From: Ganoderma boninense
Lineage: Eukaryota > Basidiomycota > Agaricomycetes > Polyporales > Polyporaceae
Length of the DNA: 64,000 nucleotides
Direction: 5' to 3'
Assembly (NCBI GenBank): GCA_002900995.3
Contig: CM035308.1
Span: forward strand, 744,001 to 808,000
Of the stretch, positions 34,942-46,248 are shown in pieces. The notes under the pieces were generated by a model, which made no database searches, had not been told where the DNA came from, and saw nothing but the letters and a program-made list of their open reading frames with translations. A program made the position numbers and the translations under genes. The number at the start of each line of letters is the position of its first letter. Within the stretch, counting starts at the first letter, position 1.

Positions 34942-37011
34942 CTACGGATCATCGGCAACGATAAGCTCCCTGGCCTTGGCCGACCGGGGAGTGATAGTGC
35001 AGCGGCAATCCAGCGGGAAACTGCGATCCGTGTCCTGAGCGATGTCCATTGCGCGTGACGCCGGAGAGGTACCCACCTGAGCATCGCGTCAGTCGACCTG
35101 GGTTTGATGACGATGGGTTTACCGTTCTCATCGAGTGGAGGAGTGATATCGAAGGCGTGGAGGACCATCGCGATGTTTATGAATAACGACGCTTCCGCAA
35201 AATGCCTTCCCGGACATATCCTACGAGACGGCCGTTAGCGGACATGCCTTGCCTTAGCCATCCCCAAACCCGAGTTACCGTCTTCCATACCCGAATGCGA
35301 AGCGCATAGGGTCCCGGACGCTGGGGTCAAGCTTTCCATCCCGCATGAAGCGATCGGGGATGAAACTCTCGGGGTCGGGGTAGGCCTCGGGGTCGTGTAG
35401 ACACGCCCTAAAAATTAGGTGTCAGCGGCATGGAAGCTCCTGAGTTACGACCATGAACGTGCCAGGTGCTAGGCATCAGGAGAGTGCCCTTGGGGATGAA
35501 GTATCCCGAGTACTCCATATCTTCCATTGTCATATGCGGAAGACTGAAGGCCAACACAGGCTGCCATCGCAGGGCCTCCTTCACGACGGCGTTGACGTAA
35601 GGTAGAGAAGCTCTGTCGCTGTACTCTGGGAGACGATCGGGACCTATGACAGCGTCAAGCTCCACTTGAGCCTTTTTCTGGGCCTCAGGGTAGAGCGACA
35701 TGGCAAGGAAGAATGATTGTAGGGTAGAGACCGTCTGCAGGGTGGCGATCAGAAGGACAGGGATGAACGTGTAGAATGCACATACACTTACTGTGTCGGC
35801 TCCGCCTATAGAATAACGATGCTTTTGAGCATGAATACTTAACTTCGCCTAGCTGGACGCACCTTCAAAGGCGGTGAAGCCGACGTTTCTAACGACATCT
35901 TGGGCGAGCGAAGAGGTGACCTCGTCCTCACCTTCTTGTTCCGACCGTCTGGCGAGCTCGGCGACAACGGAGTTGACCGCATCTTCGTCGCTCTAGATAG
36001 ATTCAAGTTATTTCTATCCACCGTGGAATATTGGTGCCGGCGAACAGCACTGACGCGCTCTGTAGCCTCCTGGTACAGCGAAGCTGTGACCTCCTCGGCT
36101 GCGGTCCGCCATTCCCTGAACTCCCTTTGGAAACCTGCACCCGGCACCCACTCCGGCACATACTGAAGTATGGGGAACGCCTCGACCAAGTACCTGCCGG
36201 GTGTGAACGCCATGACGGATGACAACACCTTCTCGATGAGCTTGATGTACCGGTCGTTGGTATGCGCAACGTCCACTCCATAGATAATCTTGACGACGGT
36301 AGCAGCGAATGTGCTAGCGAAGCGTTAAGAGAGGGCGCATAGATTCAGATACCCAAAAACTCACTAGCGTATGTGGTCGCAAAGTCGGGTCGGATCCTCC
36401 AAGAGCTTGCGCATGAAGACTTGTGCATACTTCTTCTGTATACCGACGTGCCGTTCGATGGAGGCGGGGAGGAAATGTTGCCAGAACGCCCGCCTGTGAC
36501 GTCTCCACCAGTTGCCATATGGCATCAACGAAAAGTTTCCTCCTTGTCCGACCCTGCGGAGGATGTCAGCGAGAACCCCGGCGTGACGTTCCAACACGGA
36601 CTCACAGAGGTACCAACGGTGACTGGATCCTGTCCGAGGTGAGGGAAGAGCGTTTCTCCAGGAGGTCAAAGATTGCCCGAGAACTGCCAAGAATCACGAT
36701 AGGCTGTCCTACTGCCGTAAGGTGCACTACGTCTCCTATATATGGCTGGATCAGCGGAGGGTATTCAACAGCGATAAGCGTATCCGAAGCGCACCATACG
36801 TATTGCAGAGCTCCCGATGAGCCTTCCACACCTCCGGCTTGTGCAAGTCAGCCATGTTCCCTACGAATGGTAGGCCTTTTGGACCAGGAGGCAATGGAAG
36901 GCCGCGACTACGCCTCCGCCATCTCTCGCGGGATAACGCATACGTCACGATTATGGAAATGATGAGGCCGAACAAGGAGAGCGAAAAGAGCGACTCGAGC
37001 TGGGTTTTCAT
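34942..37011 (-). CDS. cytochrome P450 monooxygenase 3
   Basis: Third member of the same P450 family. It starts at ATG 37011 with the membrane anchor LFGLIISIIVTYAL and the hinge LPPGPKGLPFVGN. The I-helix GGADT, K-helix KEALRW, PESF/PDRF region and heme loop FGYGRRICPGRH are in order. The frame reads through all exons without any indel. The last exon codes FPLDCRCTITPRSAKAREL and ends at TAG 34942. The intron at 35408-35462, at the same codon (Trp) as the GC-AG intron of P450-1, also begins with GC. Together with P450-2 it forms a tandem pair from local duplication; P450-1 is about 30 kb away in the opposite orientation. No transporter, terpene cyclase or other biosynthetic core gene flanks the pair, so a secondary-metabolite cluster is not supported. 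Confidence 0.94.
35408..35462 (-). other. GC-AG intron in P450-3
   Basis: At the position homologous to the P450-1 GC intron, this intron starts GCACGT and ends TTTTAG, again splitting the Trp codon. The downstream exon begins with ACLHDPEAYPDPESF. Confidence 0.8.
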
Positions 37012-37954
37012 CGTGATGGGTAGTATCTGGGTGGGGCTTCAGACGACAAGTCACCCTGCGTTTTATAGGAGCCGTGTGCAGCTCACACGCACTTTGCGCG
37101 TCTTCCGCCGTTTGAATGTGTTCCAACTTCCTGGTGAAGTGGAGATGCTTTAATGGAACATTCTCTTGGTTGACACGGTCTGGCATTGAAAATGCGACGT
37201 CAAAGGGGGTTGTGAGGCTATTAGGCGACCTTCGTTAGAAGTGCGGCTGAAATCCATGGGAAAAGGGAATCAATAGCAATATTAACATCATCAGGAGGTC
37301 CGGGGATATTGCACCCTTCGCGTAATGGCGTGAGATCACCGATAGGCAGACATGAGTTGAGTGGCATGTTCTGGGCATAAAAGGACTACGCACCAGAGTT
37401 GTGTGGTGAAAACTCGGCCCAATCATGCATGTAGGTGGTGTAGTGACGGGGCCGATTCTCGGAGACTGGAACTGGGTCGGACTTAAGGACCGGCGACTCG
37501 ACAGAGCACGTCGTCGGTATCACTTGATGGTCCACGGGAAGTTCAAACCAGAATCCTTATTAGTCTTCGAGAAGCGGCGAGAAGGCACATGGGCGTGCAG
37601 TAGTATTCAATCCCGACACTTCCATTAGGTTCCCACTAATTGAGCTAAGGCTGAGCTTCACCAGGATGATAGCGGGGACTTCAGACTCCGGATTGGCTGT
37701 GTACACTTATGTTAGCAACTTGAAAGGGCAAGAACACCTGAGCATTTCATGCAGTTATACGCCAGTCTCATAATAGAAGGCAAGTACTTCGTAGAATTTG
37801 TATGAGGAATGATCCGCGCACCGGACCTCGCGACCATGCTTATCACAGAATGTATCTTCATCTTCGAGCTTCACGCTACGCATACCCATAATCCAGGCTT
37901 TTAACACGATCGCCACTTGTTTGTAGGACGCTGAATGGCCATTGCACTGCTAAA
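37012..37954. other. intergenic
   Basis: Upstream flank of P450-3 and 3' flank of the dysferlin-domain gene. One 67-codon frame at 37425-37628 is not recognisable. Nothing else was seen. Confidence 0.45.
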
Positions 37955-39561
37955 TTACACGCGAGTCTTCGGGCTGTAGTATATCCGCCTTGTCCAGCGT
38001 CGTCGTCGAGTCATACCACCACTCGCCATCCAGTCTTCAAGTGGATGGGCGTGAGGATAGAGCCAGATATCGTTGGTATATACCCAGCCATCTACAGGGA
38101 TCGTCAACGAGTGTCCCACAGAAAGCAACAGGGCTAGCAAACTTACTCTCGTCGGCACCGTCGGGCGGGACCCAAGATCCTCCCAAGTCAGGTCTCCAAT
38201 CCTCGGTCTCGACGAAGAACCAGCCCGGGGACAATGAGAACGTGAGGTTGCTGCTGCCCGTGTGCACGCATCAGTCTACTCCCATTCTGCACCACATAGG
38301 ACGAGCGCTTGGAACGTGCGTACCTTACTTCTCCGCTTCCGTCGTCCCCGACACCGCTCCAGCCATCGCGTCCACGCGTCCACGCTTTGCGCTCGCCGAG
38401 TTTCAAGTTATTCTTGGCCCAAATGCCTTCTGCTTTCGTAAGGTCGTCAGAAGCACTGCTCGCCCCGCGGATCCAGCGCTCGTTCTCCCATAACTGGACC
38501 TCGCGAAGCTCGGTACGCCAATGCTTGTCTTCCAATTTGTCGTCGTCAATGAAACGCAGTGCGCGCTCGTGCAGTGAATTGAGGATGACGCCGGAGGACT
38601 GTAGAATGGGAAGAAGCGTGTGTTGCGTGAACGGATGTGTGACGAAGAATGGGAGAAGGCCGATAACAAGGCAAGTCGCTCGAATAGGGATCATGTTGAC
38701 GAGAGGGATCATAGCCAAAAAGGACACCAAACCGAAGGAGAGGATGAGGTTGGTATATGGCGACGAATACGTTAGGTACGGCACGAACTGAACGGCAACG
38801 TCATAGCCATCCGAACTAGCACACGTGCATGGTGAATATATGCGGGGGCTCCATGGCGTAAATAGACTCACACAGCTCCCATAAGGTTTTGAATAGCCTG
38901 GAGATTGGCTAAGTAGTCAACACTACCCTCGCCAGTTTGGATTGGGGGTGCAGGATGCGCAGACTTTGGCGGTTGTGCATCCGCCACATCTCGGCCCTTG
39001 AGAGACGGATGGGACGCGAGCAAGACACCAAGGACTACAGCATGTGGGAGGAGCAAAACCAAGCGGGGGAAGTAGCCTGCGAGGAGCTAAGCAATATTCG
39101 GGTAGAAGTGGAGATGACGCACAGATGAACGCATAGGCGGCCATCCAGACCGACGTGTACTTCCAACCCTTCTTCCACAACACGATCTCTTCCACCCTAT
39201 CCTGGACCCAGAAAATTGGGCCGCTCTTGGAGACGAACCGCTTGAAGTTGACGGTAGTTATGGGGAGCGAGAGAGGGTCCTTGTTTGAAAGCAGCCGTGG
39301 AGCACCTTTGCCTTGAGATCTAGGCGCAGCCGGCACATTAGCAGGTAGCTGCAAGGCGGATGAAAGGAGCATGGATGTCAAGTTTGACGTTGTCCTTGCA
39401 GGAGACATCGGTTGAGAGGTCACTGGAGAGGTCGCATTTGGCGATTGTTCCGGACGAGGGAGGGAAGTGAGGATCTTGGGGGCGGGGCGGAGATCATGGC
39501 TGAGACCTGACCGCAGGCGAGTTGCATATGAAGGAATATCGACGTAGTCCATTGTCGCCAT
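37955..39561 (-). CDS. PEX24/dysferlin-domain membrane protein
   Basis: Fungal Pex24/Pex30-like integral membrane protein, which shapes ER subdomains and controls peroxisome number. The N-terminal half has a Ser/Pro-rich leader, then VEEIVLWKKGWKYTSVWMAAYAFI, where membrane helices begin, and further hydrophobic helices at LVLLLPHAVVLGVLLA, LILSFGLVSFLAMIPLVNMI and ATCLVIGLLPFFV. The C-terminal part is the dysferlin domain. Its first half has SPGWFFVETEDWRPDLGGSW. The second has GWVYTNDIWLYP, ending in RRRRWTRRIYY, the usual WTRRR-type end. At least three introns separate these parts. The ATG at 39561 (MATMDYVDIP) is the first in frame. Which of the yeast Pex23-Pex32 paralogues it corresponds to cannot be told from the sequence. 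Confidence 0.85.
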
Positions 39562-40841
39562 TCCGCGAGTTGCACATTCGGAACCTTCAGTCCCAATGGC
39601 AACTACCCTGAATCGTCTTCAGTCGAGCAGAGAAGATATGAAGGGTGGTGGCGATTGAGACTGTTGACTCAGTAGGGGGGGTCGTCGCAACGGCAAAATG
39701 CTGCTATAGCAAGGATAGACAGATAGATGAGTGCATAATCGAGCCAGACTCGAGAATGCAGGTAGTATGTCGAGGACGTCGATGAAGCGTTGAGGACGAT
39801 GACGAGGCTTGGCTCAGGTGGCAAAAGACGCTCGGGTGAGCGTCTCCCTGTGCATGTGATTGCGGTCAGGGCCTCGCTTCCTCATGAACTACGTATGTAC
39901 ACAGTCTATTGCATGTAAACACAGCTGAGGAAGATAAACAATACTTTACACCCCTAGAGGTCCCCGCACTATACGACTCGAGAATGGGGTTGCCATCGGG
40001 TTAGCGTGTGAGGTGCACTGCCACGAAGGTTGACCGGCACCTCCGTCACCCTCCACGAATGGCTGGCATTGGTCGCACCCCCGACCTGAAGTTGTTGCCA
40101 ACGTTCGCTATCCTCGTCGTATAATCCTACCCATCTCCTTGCTGAATCCTTGCAACGACACATCGCTTTCCACGGCAATCCACTGCAGCATTGGTTTGCA
40201 ACTTCATCTGTTCGTTGCGGTATGACTGCATCATCGAAGCATGCCACCTCGACGACTCAACTGCCACGAAGAGCCTTCTATAGCGTGCACCTCAAAGTCG
40301 CAGCGAGCGTAAGTACAACATAAGGTTGGTTTCCCTGCGACGGTTTCTCGGTATCAGCCGCAGTCAAACATGGAATCCACTACCCCCGTGTTGTTATCAG
40401 CATTTCTCCACCGGCCTTGCCTCAGACGCGGGAACCTGGAAACAGCACGTGCCCCAACAGCGTTTCTAGATTGCAGCGGCTCGCTACCATCTCTCTCGGC
40501 TCTGCAGTTCCATATGTTGGCCCTACTGCATCGAGCCGAGCCCGATACAAGCATTGCGTTGTGCTGAAGCGTGAACTCATTTCCCTGACAACTCTAGATC
40601 CCGTCCAGGCCGCCGAACCCTTAGGAAGGTGTTCAAAGTGATGTTCGGCCGTTGGGTCATCGACACCATATGCCGCACCGTTCTCCTTGCCATGGTAAGT
40701 GCACTGGCTGTCGATTGGGAGACAATATATAAAGCCGATCGTCGTGGTCTCCCATCCTTAGGTCCCAAGGTCTCTTTCCTCCAAGCCGTCTTCAAGCGTC
40801 CACAAATTCTACTGCTCCTTCGCTACGCCAATATCGGCAAT
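39562..40841. other. intergenic between divergent genes
   Basis: Promoter-side space of the dysferlin-domain gene and the aspartic protease. Short frames at 39969-40247 (-) and 40370-40640 (+) are not recognisable. A TATA element close to the protease is listed separately. Confidence 0.45.
40736..40743 (+). promoter_or_regulatory. TATA box of aspartic protease gene
   Basis: A perfect TATATAAA lies about 100 bp upstream of the protease ATG at 40842, which would leave a 5' leader of about 70 nt. Secreted, highly induced fungal proteases often have a TATA promoter. Confidence 0.6.
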
Positions 40842-42626
40842 ATGTTCTGCAAGGCAACTCTCATCGCCCTCGCACTTGCCTATGTGGCTTCCGCAAACCC
40901 CATCGTGCGCGGGCCGAAGAGCATCTCGCTTGCCAAGCGTGGAGGCCTTACCAACGCCGACGGTACGGCAAATATCGGAAAGGTGATCAACGAGATCACT
41001 CGACAGAAGAAGTACGTGTCCCTTGTGGTCTGTGTCATCCGGGACGACCCGTAGGGCTAATGTTAGAAATTTCAAACAGCAAGCACCGTCAGAACCTTGA
41101 GAACATCCAGAAGAACCATCGTCACGGTCATCACAGCGCAGGACCCAGCGGCCACCCGAGCCTGACCGCAACGGCAACCTTGTCTGTAAGCGGGCCCGAG
41201 GCTCCAATCGCAACCTCGACAGCACGACCAAGGGGTACCGCTTCTGGACGCTCTCGAACTGCGGCCACCAGCACCGAGTCTGCCACCAGCACCGAGTCTG
41301 TCACAAGCACTGAGTCCGCCACCAGCACCGAGTCCGCCACTACAACGGAGTCCGCCACTACCACTGAGTCCGCGATCCCGTCCTCCGCACCATCTGCCGC
41401 ATCCGTTGGAAGCGTCCCGCTGACCGATCAAGATGGCGACCTCCTCTGGACGGGCCAGCTGACCATCGGCAATCCCCCGCAGACGTTCGTGGTCGACTTC
41501 GACACTGGCTCCTCCGACCTCTGGGTTCCGTCAGTGTCATGCAAGGACTGTGGTGGCCAGGATGCGTACGACCCATCCAAGTCGTCGCAGAGCCAGGAAC
41601 AGGATGGGACCTTCCAGATCGCTTACGGTGATGGCTCGAGCACTTCAGGACAGCCCTACTCTGACACTGGTGAGCACTCCCAAGGCGCATATACCTACCT
41701 GTGCATGGGATACTGACATGTCCGCGCAGTCACTGTCGGTGGTGTTACTGTTAGCGGGCAGTTCCTCGCTGCGGTTACCGAGGAGTCGTCTGAGTTCCAG
41801 ACCGACCCTACGGATGGGATCATGGGAATGGGCCTTCCAGCTTTGTCTACCCTTCGAAGCGTACGTTTGCACTATATCTCTCGCGGCGTAGTCATTCATG
41901 AAAACAATTCTCATCTCTCTCTAACAGACGCCGTTCTTCTATACCGCAGTGCAGCAAGGTGTCGTCCCGCAGAGCATCTTTGCCTTCAAGCTCGCTCAGT
42001 CCGGCTCCGAGCTCACGATCGGTGGAACGAACAGTGACTCCTTCACGGGCGACATCGAGACCCACCCGCTCTCCTCCTCCATCGGCTACTGGATGATTGG
42101 TGGCGGCTCGGTCACGGTCAACGGCGAGGCCGTGTCCTCTGTCTCCCAGTTCCAGACAATCATTGACTCGGGCAGTACGCTGATTACTGCGCCAACCGAT
42201 GCGGCGGACGCGTTCTGGCAAAATGTTGAAGGTTCTTCTGAGTTCGAGCAAGGACTATACACCTTCCCGTGCGACTCGGTTCCAGAAGTTGCGTTCAGCT
42301 GGGGCGGGCAGGCATGGTCTATCAGTGCTAATGAGTACGTTGCTATACTTTTGTTTGATCCCGGAAACTATGTGTGCTGATTCTTTGCCGTAGTCTTAAC
42401 CTCGGCCCCTCGGAGGAAGGTTCCAGTGACTGTATTGGTGCGATTACCGGAGCAGACCTTGGGCTCGGAGACGACGTCTGGCTCCTCGGTGACACGTGAG
42501 TCGGACCCAGCAGGACGTTACATTCGTTTCTAACCGAGATATGTGTGCAGCTTCATGAAGAACGTCTACACTGTCTTCAACGCCGATCAGGACAACGAGT
42601 CCGTTGGCTTTGCTCAGCTCGCATGA
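40842..42626 (+). CDS. secreted aspartic protease (pepsin family A1)
   Basis: Pepsin-like acid protease, secreted. The signal peptide is residues 1-18 (ATLIALALAYVASA), followed by a propeptide ending near a KR-type region (SISLAKRGG) and a second basic stretch. Both catalytic motifs are present: DFDTGSSDLWVPS and IIDSGSTLITAP. The flap region is AYGDGSS. Five introns are visible: about 41012-41080, 41669-41728, 41861-41930, 42335-42393 and 42496-42549. The C-terminal end is NESVGFAQLA. Between propeptide and catalytic domain lies an unusual Ser/Thr/Glu linker built of six 18-bp repeats (41264-41371). The family is close to basidiomycete polyporopepsins. No frame problems were seen. Confidence 0.94.
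41264..41371 (+). repeat. six 18-bp repeats coding Thr-Glu-Ser linker
   Basis: Six in-frame 18-bp units, each coding a variant of ATSTES or ATTTES, in the aspartic protease gene. The first two units are identical and the rest differ at synonymous or Ser/Thr-neutral sites. The product is probably an O-glycosylated spacer. Confidence 0.92.
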
Positions 42627-43103
42627 GAGTCCAATCGCTGCTCCTACAGCAACACACCTTCGTTTTTTGCCACTTTGTGCATTTGTACTCTCGTTCCAAG
42701 TTTTGCGCCGTTGTGCGTTTCCACCTTCTTTTGTATCATCTTGTGTTTCTTGGCTGTCAGTTTCGGTTGCACATATGTATCACTTTTGGAGTTTGTATTA
42801 AGTAGTCCTAGTCTCAATAGAATATCCAAACATCATACTTGAGGTTGGAAAAGTTTGGATCAGTTCGCTGCTCCAGCGGAGCGGTTCACTGTGCCCCCGA
42901 AAGCGCCCAACTCACGCAGAATGGAGGCGCGCGCCGCCACAGCCGTTACAGCAGACCTTCCCTTCCGCCTCAACGACGACGACCTGAGCGATGTCATAAA
43001 ACCGTCATCCTCTACTTGCATGGCCCAGTGCTCCTCAGACAAGGGCTTTCTCCTCTATCTCATTCTCTCTAGCTAGATTATTATACCTGCTCTGCTCAGC
43101 TGG
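42627..43103. other. intergenic
   Basis: 3' region of the protease and upstream region of the LYR gene. T-rich just after the protease stop. No gene seen. Confidence 0.45.
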
Positions 43104-44532
43104 ATGCTCGTGCCTCTTCCTTGCGCCGAATCCCTCGCGCACCGCGCCCGCATTGCGGCCCTGCTCGCCCCACTTCGGCCTACTCATTTTCGCGCACCTC
43201 TGACTCGACTTGAGGCTCACCGAATACCCACGCTATGGACTTTATACCGAGGGATCATGCGCGACGCTCCCGACGAGGTGGTATGTGTCTCTGAGCTAGC
43301 TTCTGTTGTGCCCGTGGAATAGCTCGTGGACGGCGAGTCAAAGGACACTGGAACGAGTAATAGCTGACAGAACCTTTGTCAAGATTAGGTCGCGCATGCG
43401 TGCGTTCTTCCGCGTCCGTCAGAAAATGCGTGTACAAGGAGACGTCGTTCGGGAGTTACGCAAGGCTCACAAGGTACGTACCCTCCCCCATTACCCTGCT
43501 TTCTATCCTCCAGAATTGGCCATCTAAAATCTGCGTGAAGTGGTGGGACATTTTTCAGAAGGCTCGTGCAGGAGACCAACATTTCGCGGCTGTATGCGCT
43601 CGCTATAGCCGGATGCTGGACGGGGCACGCTTGCAACGTCGCGCCGAAGCAGTTTACCAAGAGGAGCTGGTACGTGAAGTCATCTACATTCCCCAGCCTG
43701 CTCAATCTCGTTGACTCGCTTCATAAGGACTGGTATGAGAGGATGCGAACGCGTCCAATCATGACTGGGGCCTACCTCCGACCCACCCTCTTCCACAAGG
43801 GTCTCCCCCGGCTTGTCCCCCAACCTGAGCACATCACCGGCATGATCACCTCCAGACGGCGGGCGCGCGAGCGCCGGATAGCCAGATTCGACACCATGCA
43901 AGAGTACGCGAACTTGCTGTACACGGAGTTTAAGTTCGAGGATGCGCTGGCGACAGCAGCTGAGAAGAGAGGAGAGACGATCGAACGCGTGTTCACCGAG
44001 GATACCACTGCCTGGCGTGAGTATTCCGTCCATCCCTCCCTCGTCCATGCCCTGATGTCGTCTTGTCGCTCATGCAGGCAAACCGCTCGACGACCTTATG
44101 AAGGACCTGTCGAACAGCTTCGATCGCGAACGCGCTCGCCAGCTAGCACCCTACCCCCCGGAAATGCTCGCCGCGATCAAAGAAGCGCGGCGCGAGAAGA
44201 TCCGCAACAAGACGCGCGAGCGCGAGCGGTGGCGCCGCGGGGAGGTCACGAACCGTCTGCGCAGGCTGATGAACCAAGGACCGCCCGCGCATGTTTTGTC
44301 GCGGATGACGGCGGAGCAGAGGAGGATGGACAAGATTGCACGGAGTCCCAGCGAGGTCGGGTATGTTGCGCAGGTGAAGCGGCAGCTGGGGCATAAGTTG
44401 CGCGACGACGAGATGTGGCGGGTGGAGTTGGGGAGACAGGAGAACCAGGAGTCATTGCAAAGGATGGAGGAGGAAATAGAAGGGGAGAATACGAGGCGGC
44501 GTGCCGTCGCTGATGAGGCTGTGCTGGCTTAG
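43104..44532 (+). CDS. LYR-motif protein, probably mitochondrial
   Basis: The N-terminal exon contains the LYR motif LWTLYRGIMRDAP, after a short basic leader that could be a mitochondrial targeting sequence. Next exons code RSRMRAFFRVRQKMRVQGDV and WWDIFQKARAGDQHF. The long C-terminal part is basic and helical, with many Arg/Glu (EARREKIRNKTREREWR-like) and an acidic end. LYR proteins act as adaptors for iron-sulfur and respiratory-chain assembly through the acyl carrier protein. The large size (about 370 residues) resembles the fungal Cup1-like LYR family, not the small SDHAF/LYRM proteins. The splice phase between the first two exons does not match any GT-AG pair I can find near 43280-43390, so one base may be wrong there. 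Confidence 0.68.
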
Positions 44533-45043
44533 TACGTACACGTCTTGCGTCTCTTTTAATGACACACATTCTACTCGTATTTGGATTCGAGGGGATAGGC
44601 TTTCCGTGAGGCCTCGTCCTCTGCACACCGAAAGGTATTCGGTAAGTTCTTCTGCTTCCTTTCCCTCGTTCACGTCGTCGATCGACCCAAGGATAATCTT
44701 AATATCAACTAATGTGTGTCGTCGACGTCAGTTGCATTGGACTCAGTCTCTCAGTCACCTGTGGTGTAGTGGGGGTTCATCCAAACCCGGTTTTTCCTAT
44801 TTTTGTTCTACCAGACCACTCTAGAGCTCACACCTATACATTCTCGCCAGGAGCGCTCGGCCAAAAGGACCTTCCGAACCATCCGCTCTCCAGTGACATC
44901 ACCATGACGCGCGGGTACCCGGACAGGTATACAAGCAGCTCGTGCAAGCGCAAGTCCTACATCCCAACCTCTCTCTACCCTGCTTCATACAGCACCTCAC
45001 GCTGAATCGACGTCGCTCTCATACCCCGCAGCGATACATCACC

Positions 45044-45459
45044 ATGTCGCACATCAGCCGCCACGACCGCCACGACGACGTGAACAGGACGGACGAGACG
45101 CTCAAGTTTAAGAAGCCGTACCAGATCGTGAACCGCCCTCCCGTGACTGACCATGACATGCACGAGGAATACATCAAGGACCCACCGCATGTGAGTTTCT
45201 CGTCCCAACGAAACAGCAACCTGCCCTAGTCCTGATCTCGACCTTCCAAACCTCCTGGATGCAGAACGATTTGGCGAGCACCACCACTCGCCAGTCGTGG
45301 GGCTCGCCAGGGGAGGAGAAGGCGCGCAAAACCGAGGCGGCCGAGAGTCTCCGGGAGGACATGTTGGGGAGTCCTGGCCGCGGGAAGCCGCTGAAGGAGA
45401 CCGTGCTGGAAGAGATGGCGACGGAGGGTTCGGTCCACCCGCACAACCCCGCGTCTTGA
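45044..45459 (+). CDS. small hydrophilic hypothetical protein
   Basis: Two exons coding about 115 residues. Exon 1 starts MSHISRHDRHDDVNRTDETLK and ends before the GTGAGT donor at 45190. The acceptor is near 45263, and exon 2 starts NDLASTTTRQSWG and ends with TGA 45457-45459. It is rich in charged residues and has no membrane segment, cysteines or known domain. The splice phase is consistent, which supports a real gene. Function unknown. Confidence 0.6.
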
Positions 45460-45767
45460 GCTTGAGGCCTGTCTTGAAGCCCGCAGGGTCTCACGCGCAT
45501 AGCTTATGTGTCCTTCCGTCGACTGTCTATGAACTATGATAGGGGCGGGGGGGATTGAAGTGCGAGATCAAACAATCAGCGGAGGTTGTAGAACGAGCGT
45601 GGTACAGAAGTGTTGTATGTTGTAGTCGAACGGGAAACATCTCCATGGTGAGTATACATGCCACCACCAAGGCAACCCTGTCCTCTCCTCGAGATTCGAA
45701 TGTTCACGCATGGCTTCAAGCCAGATGACTTCCGGCGGCCCTTTCCCAGCACGTACGAACGAACGGT
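45460..45767. other. intergenic between convergent genes
   Basis: 3' flanks of the small hypothetical gene and the priA/CPL1-like gene. A G-rich tract lies at about 45542-45553. Nothing else was seen. Confidence 0.4.
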
Positions 45768-46248
45768 TCATCTTGTGGAGACGCGCCAACTACGGTCGGC
45801 GGTGACGGCATACCCGGATGTGCACCGGCGTACGACGCAGGAGCCGTGCATGCAGGACACGTCCGCAACACCTGGGAGAGCGGTGCAGTCGACGCCCCGC
45901 GGTGAGAGGGAGTGACGCTACATGATATCCGCCACCTGCATCATCGTCAGCCTCCTTTAGCCTGCTCGGCATCCACGAAAAGCCGAGAAGCGAAGCCAAA
46001 TATGACTACGCACAGCTCTCGAGCTCGTATCTGACGTCGACGCAGTCCCAAGGCTCGCTCACCTGGCCCCGCTGCTCGAAGATCCCGCAGGGCGTGAACC
46101 CACCGGGATGCGTCCGGCGCCGGTTCGCGACTCTGTCGGAGGTCCCGGAGCCCTCACCAAATCCGTCAGCGGAACAGGTGAGTGTCCAGGCGGTATGACT
46201 GTTCGATGGGCGCGCACCCATGTATTCGAAGGTCACCAATTCGCTCAC
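45768..46248 (-). CDS. priA/CPL1-like cysteine-rich protein (5' end unresolved)
   Basis: This gene is hidden by a frame break and is recognised by its pattern. An upstream exon codes GFTPCGIFEQRG and WDCVDVRYELESC. The last exon codes GVDCTALPGVADVSCMHGSC, then VVRRCTSGYAVTADRSW. This cysteine layout is that of the basidiomycete priA family (first found in shiitake fruiting) and the Cryptococcus Cpl1 secreted protein. An intron lies near 45940-46015. At CCCC 45895-45898 one extra base joins the two parts. The stop is TGA 45768-45770. Family members carry a signal peptide, but I could not find the first exon, so 46248 is only the limit of the open frame. Confidence 0.68.

Noticed and set aside
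32397..37011. Secondary-metabolite gene cluster around the P450 pair
   Set aside because: No core synthase, dedicated regulator or transporter next to the pair; flanking genes are of the peroxisome/ER and unknown types.
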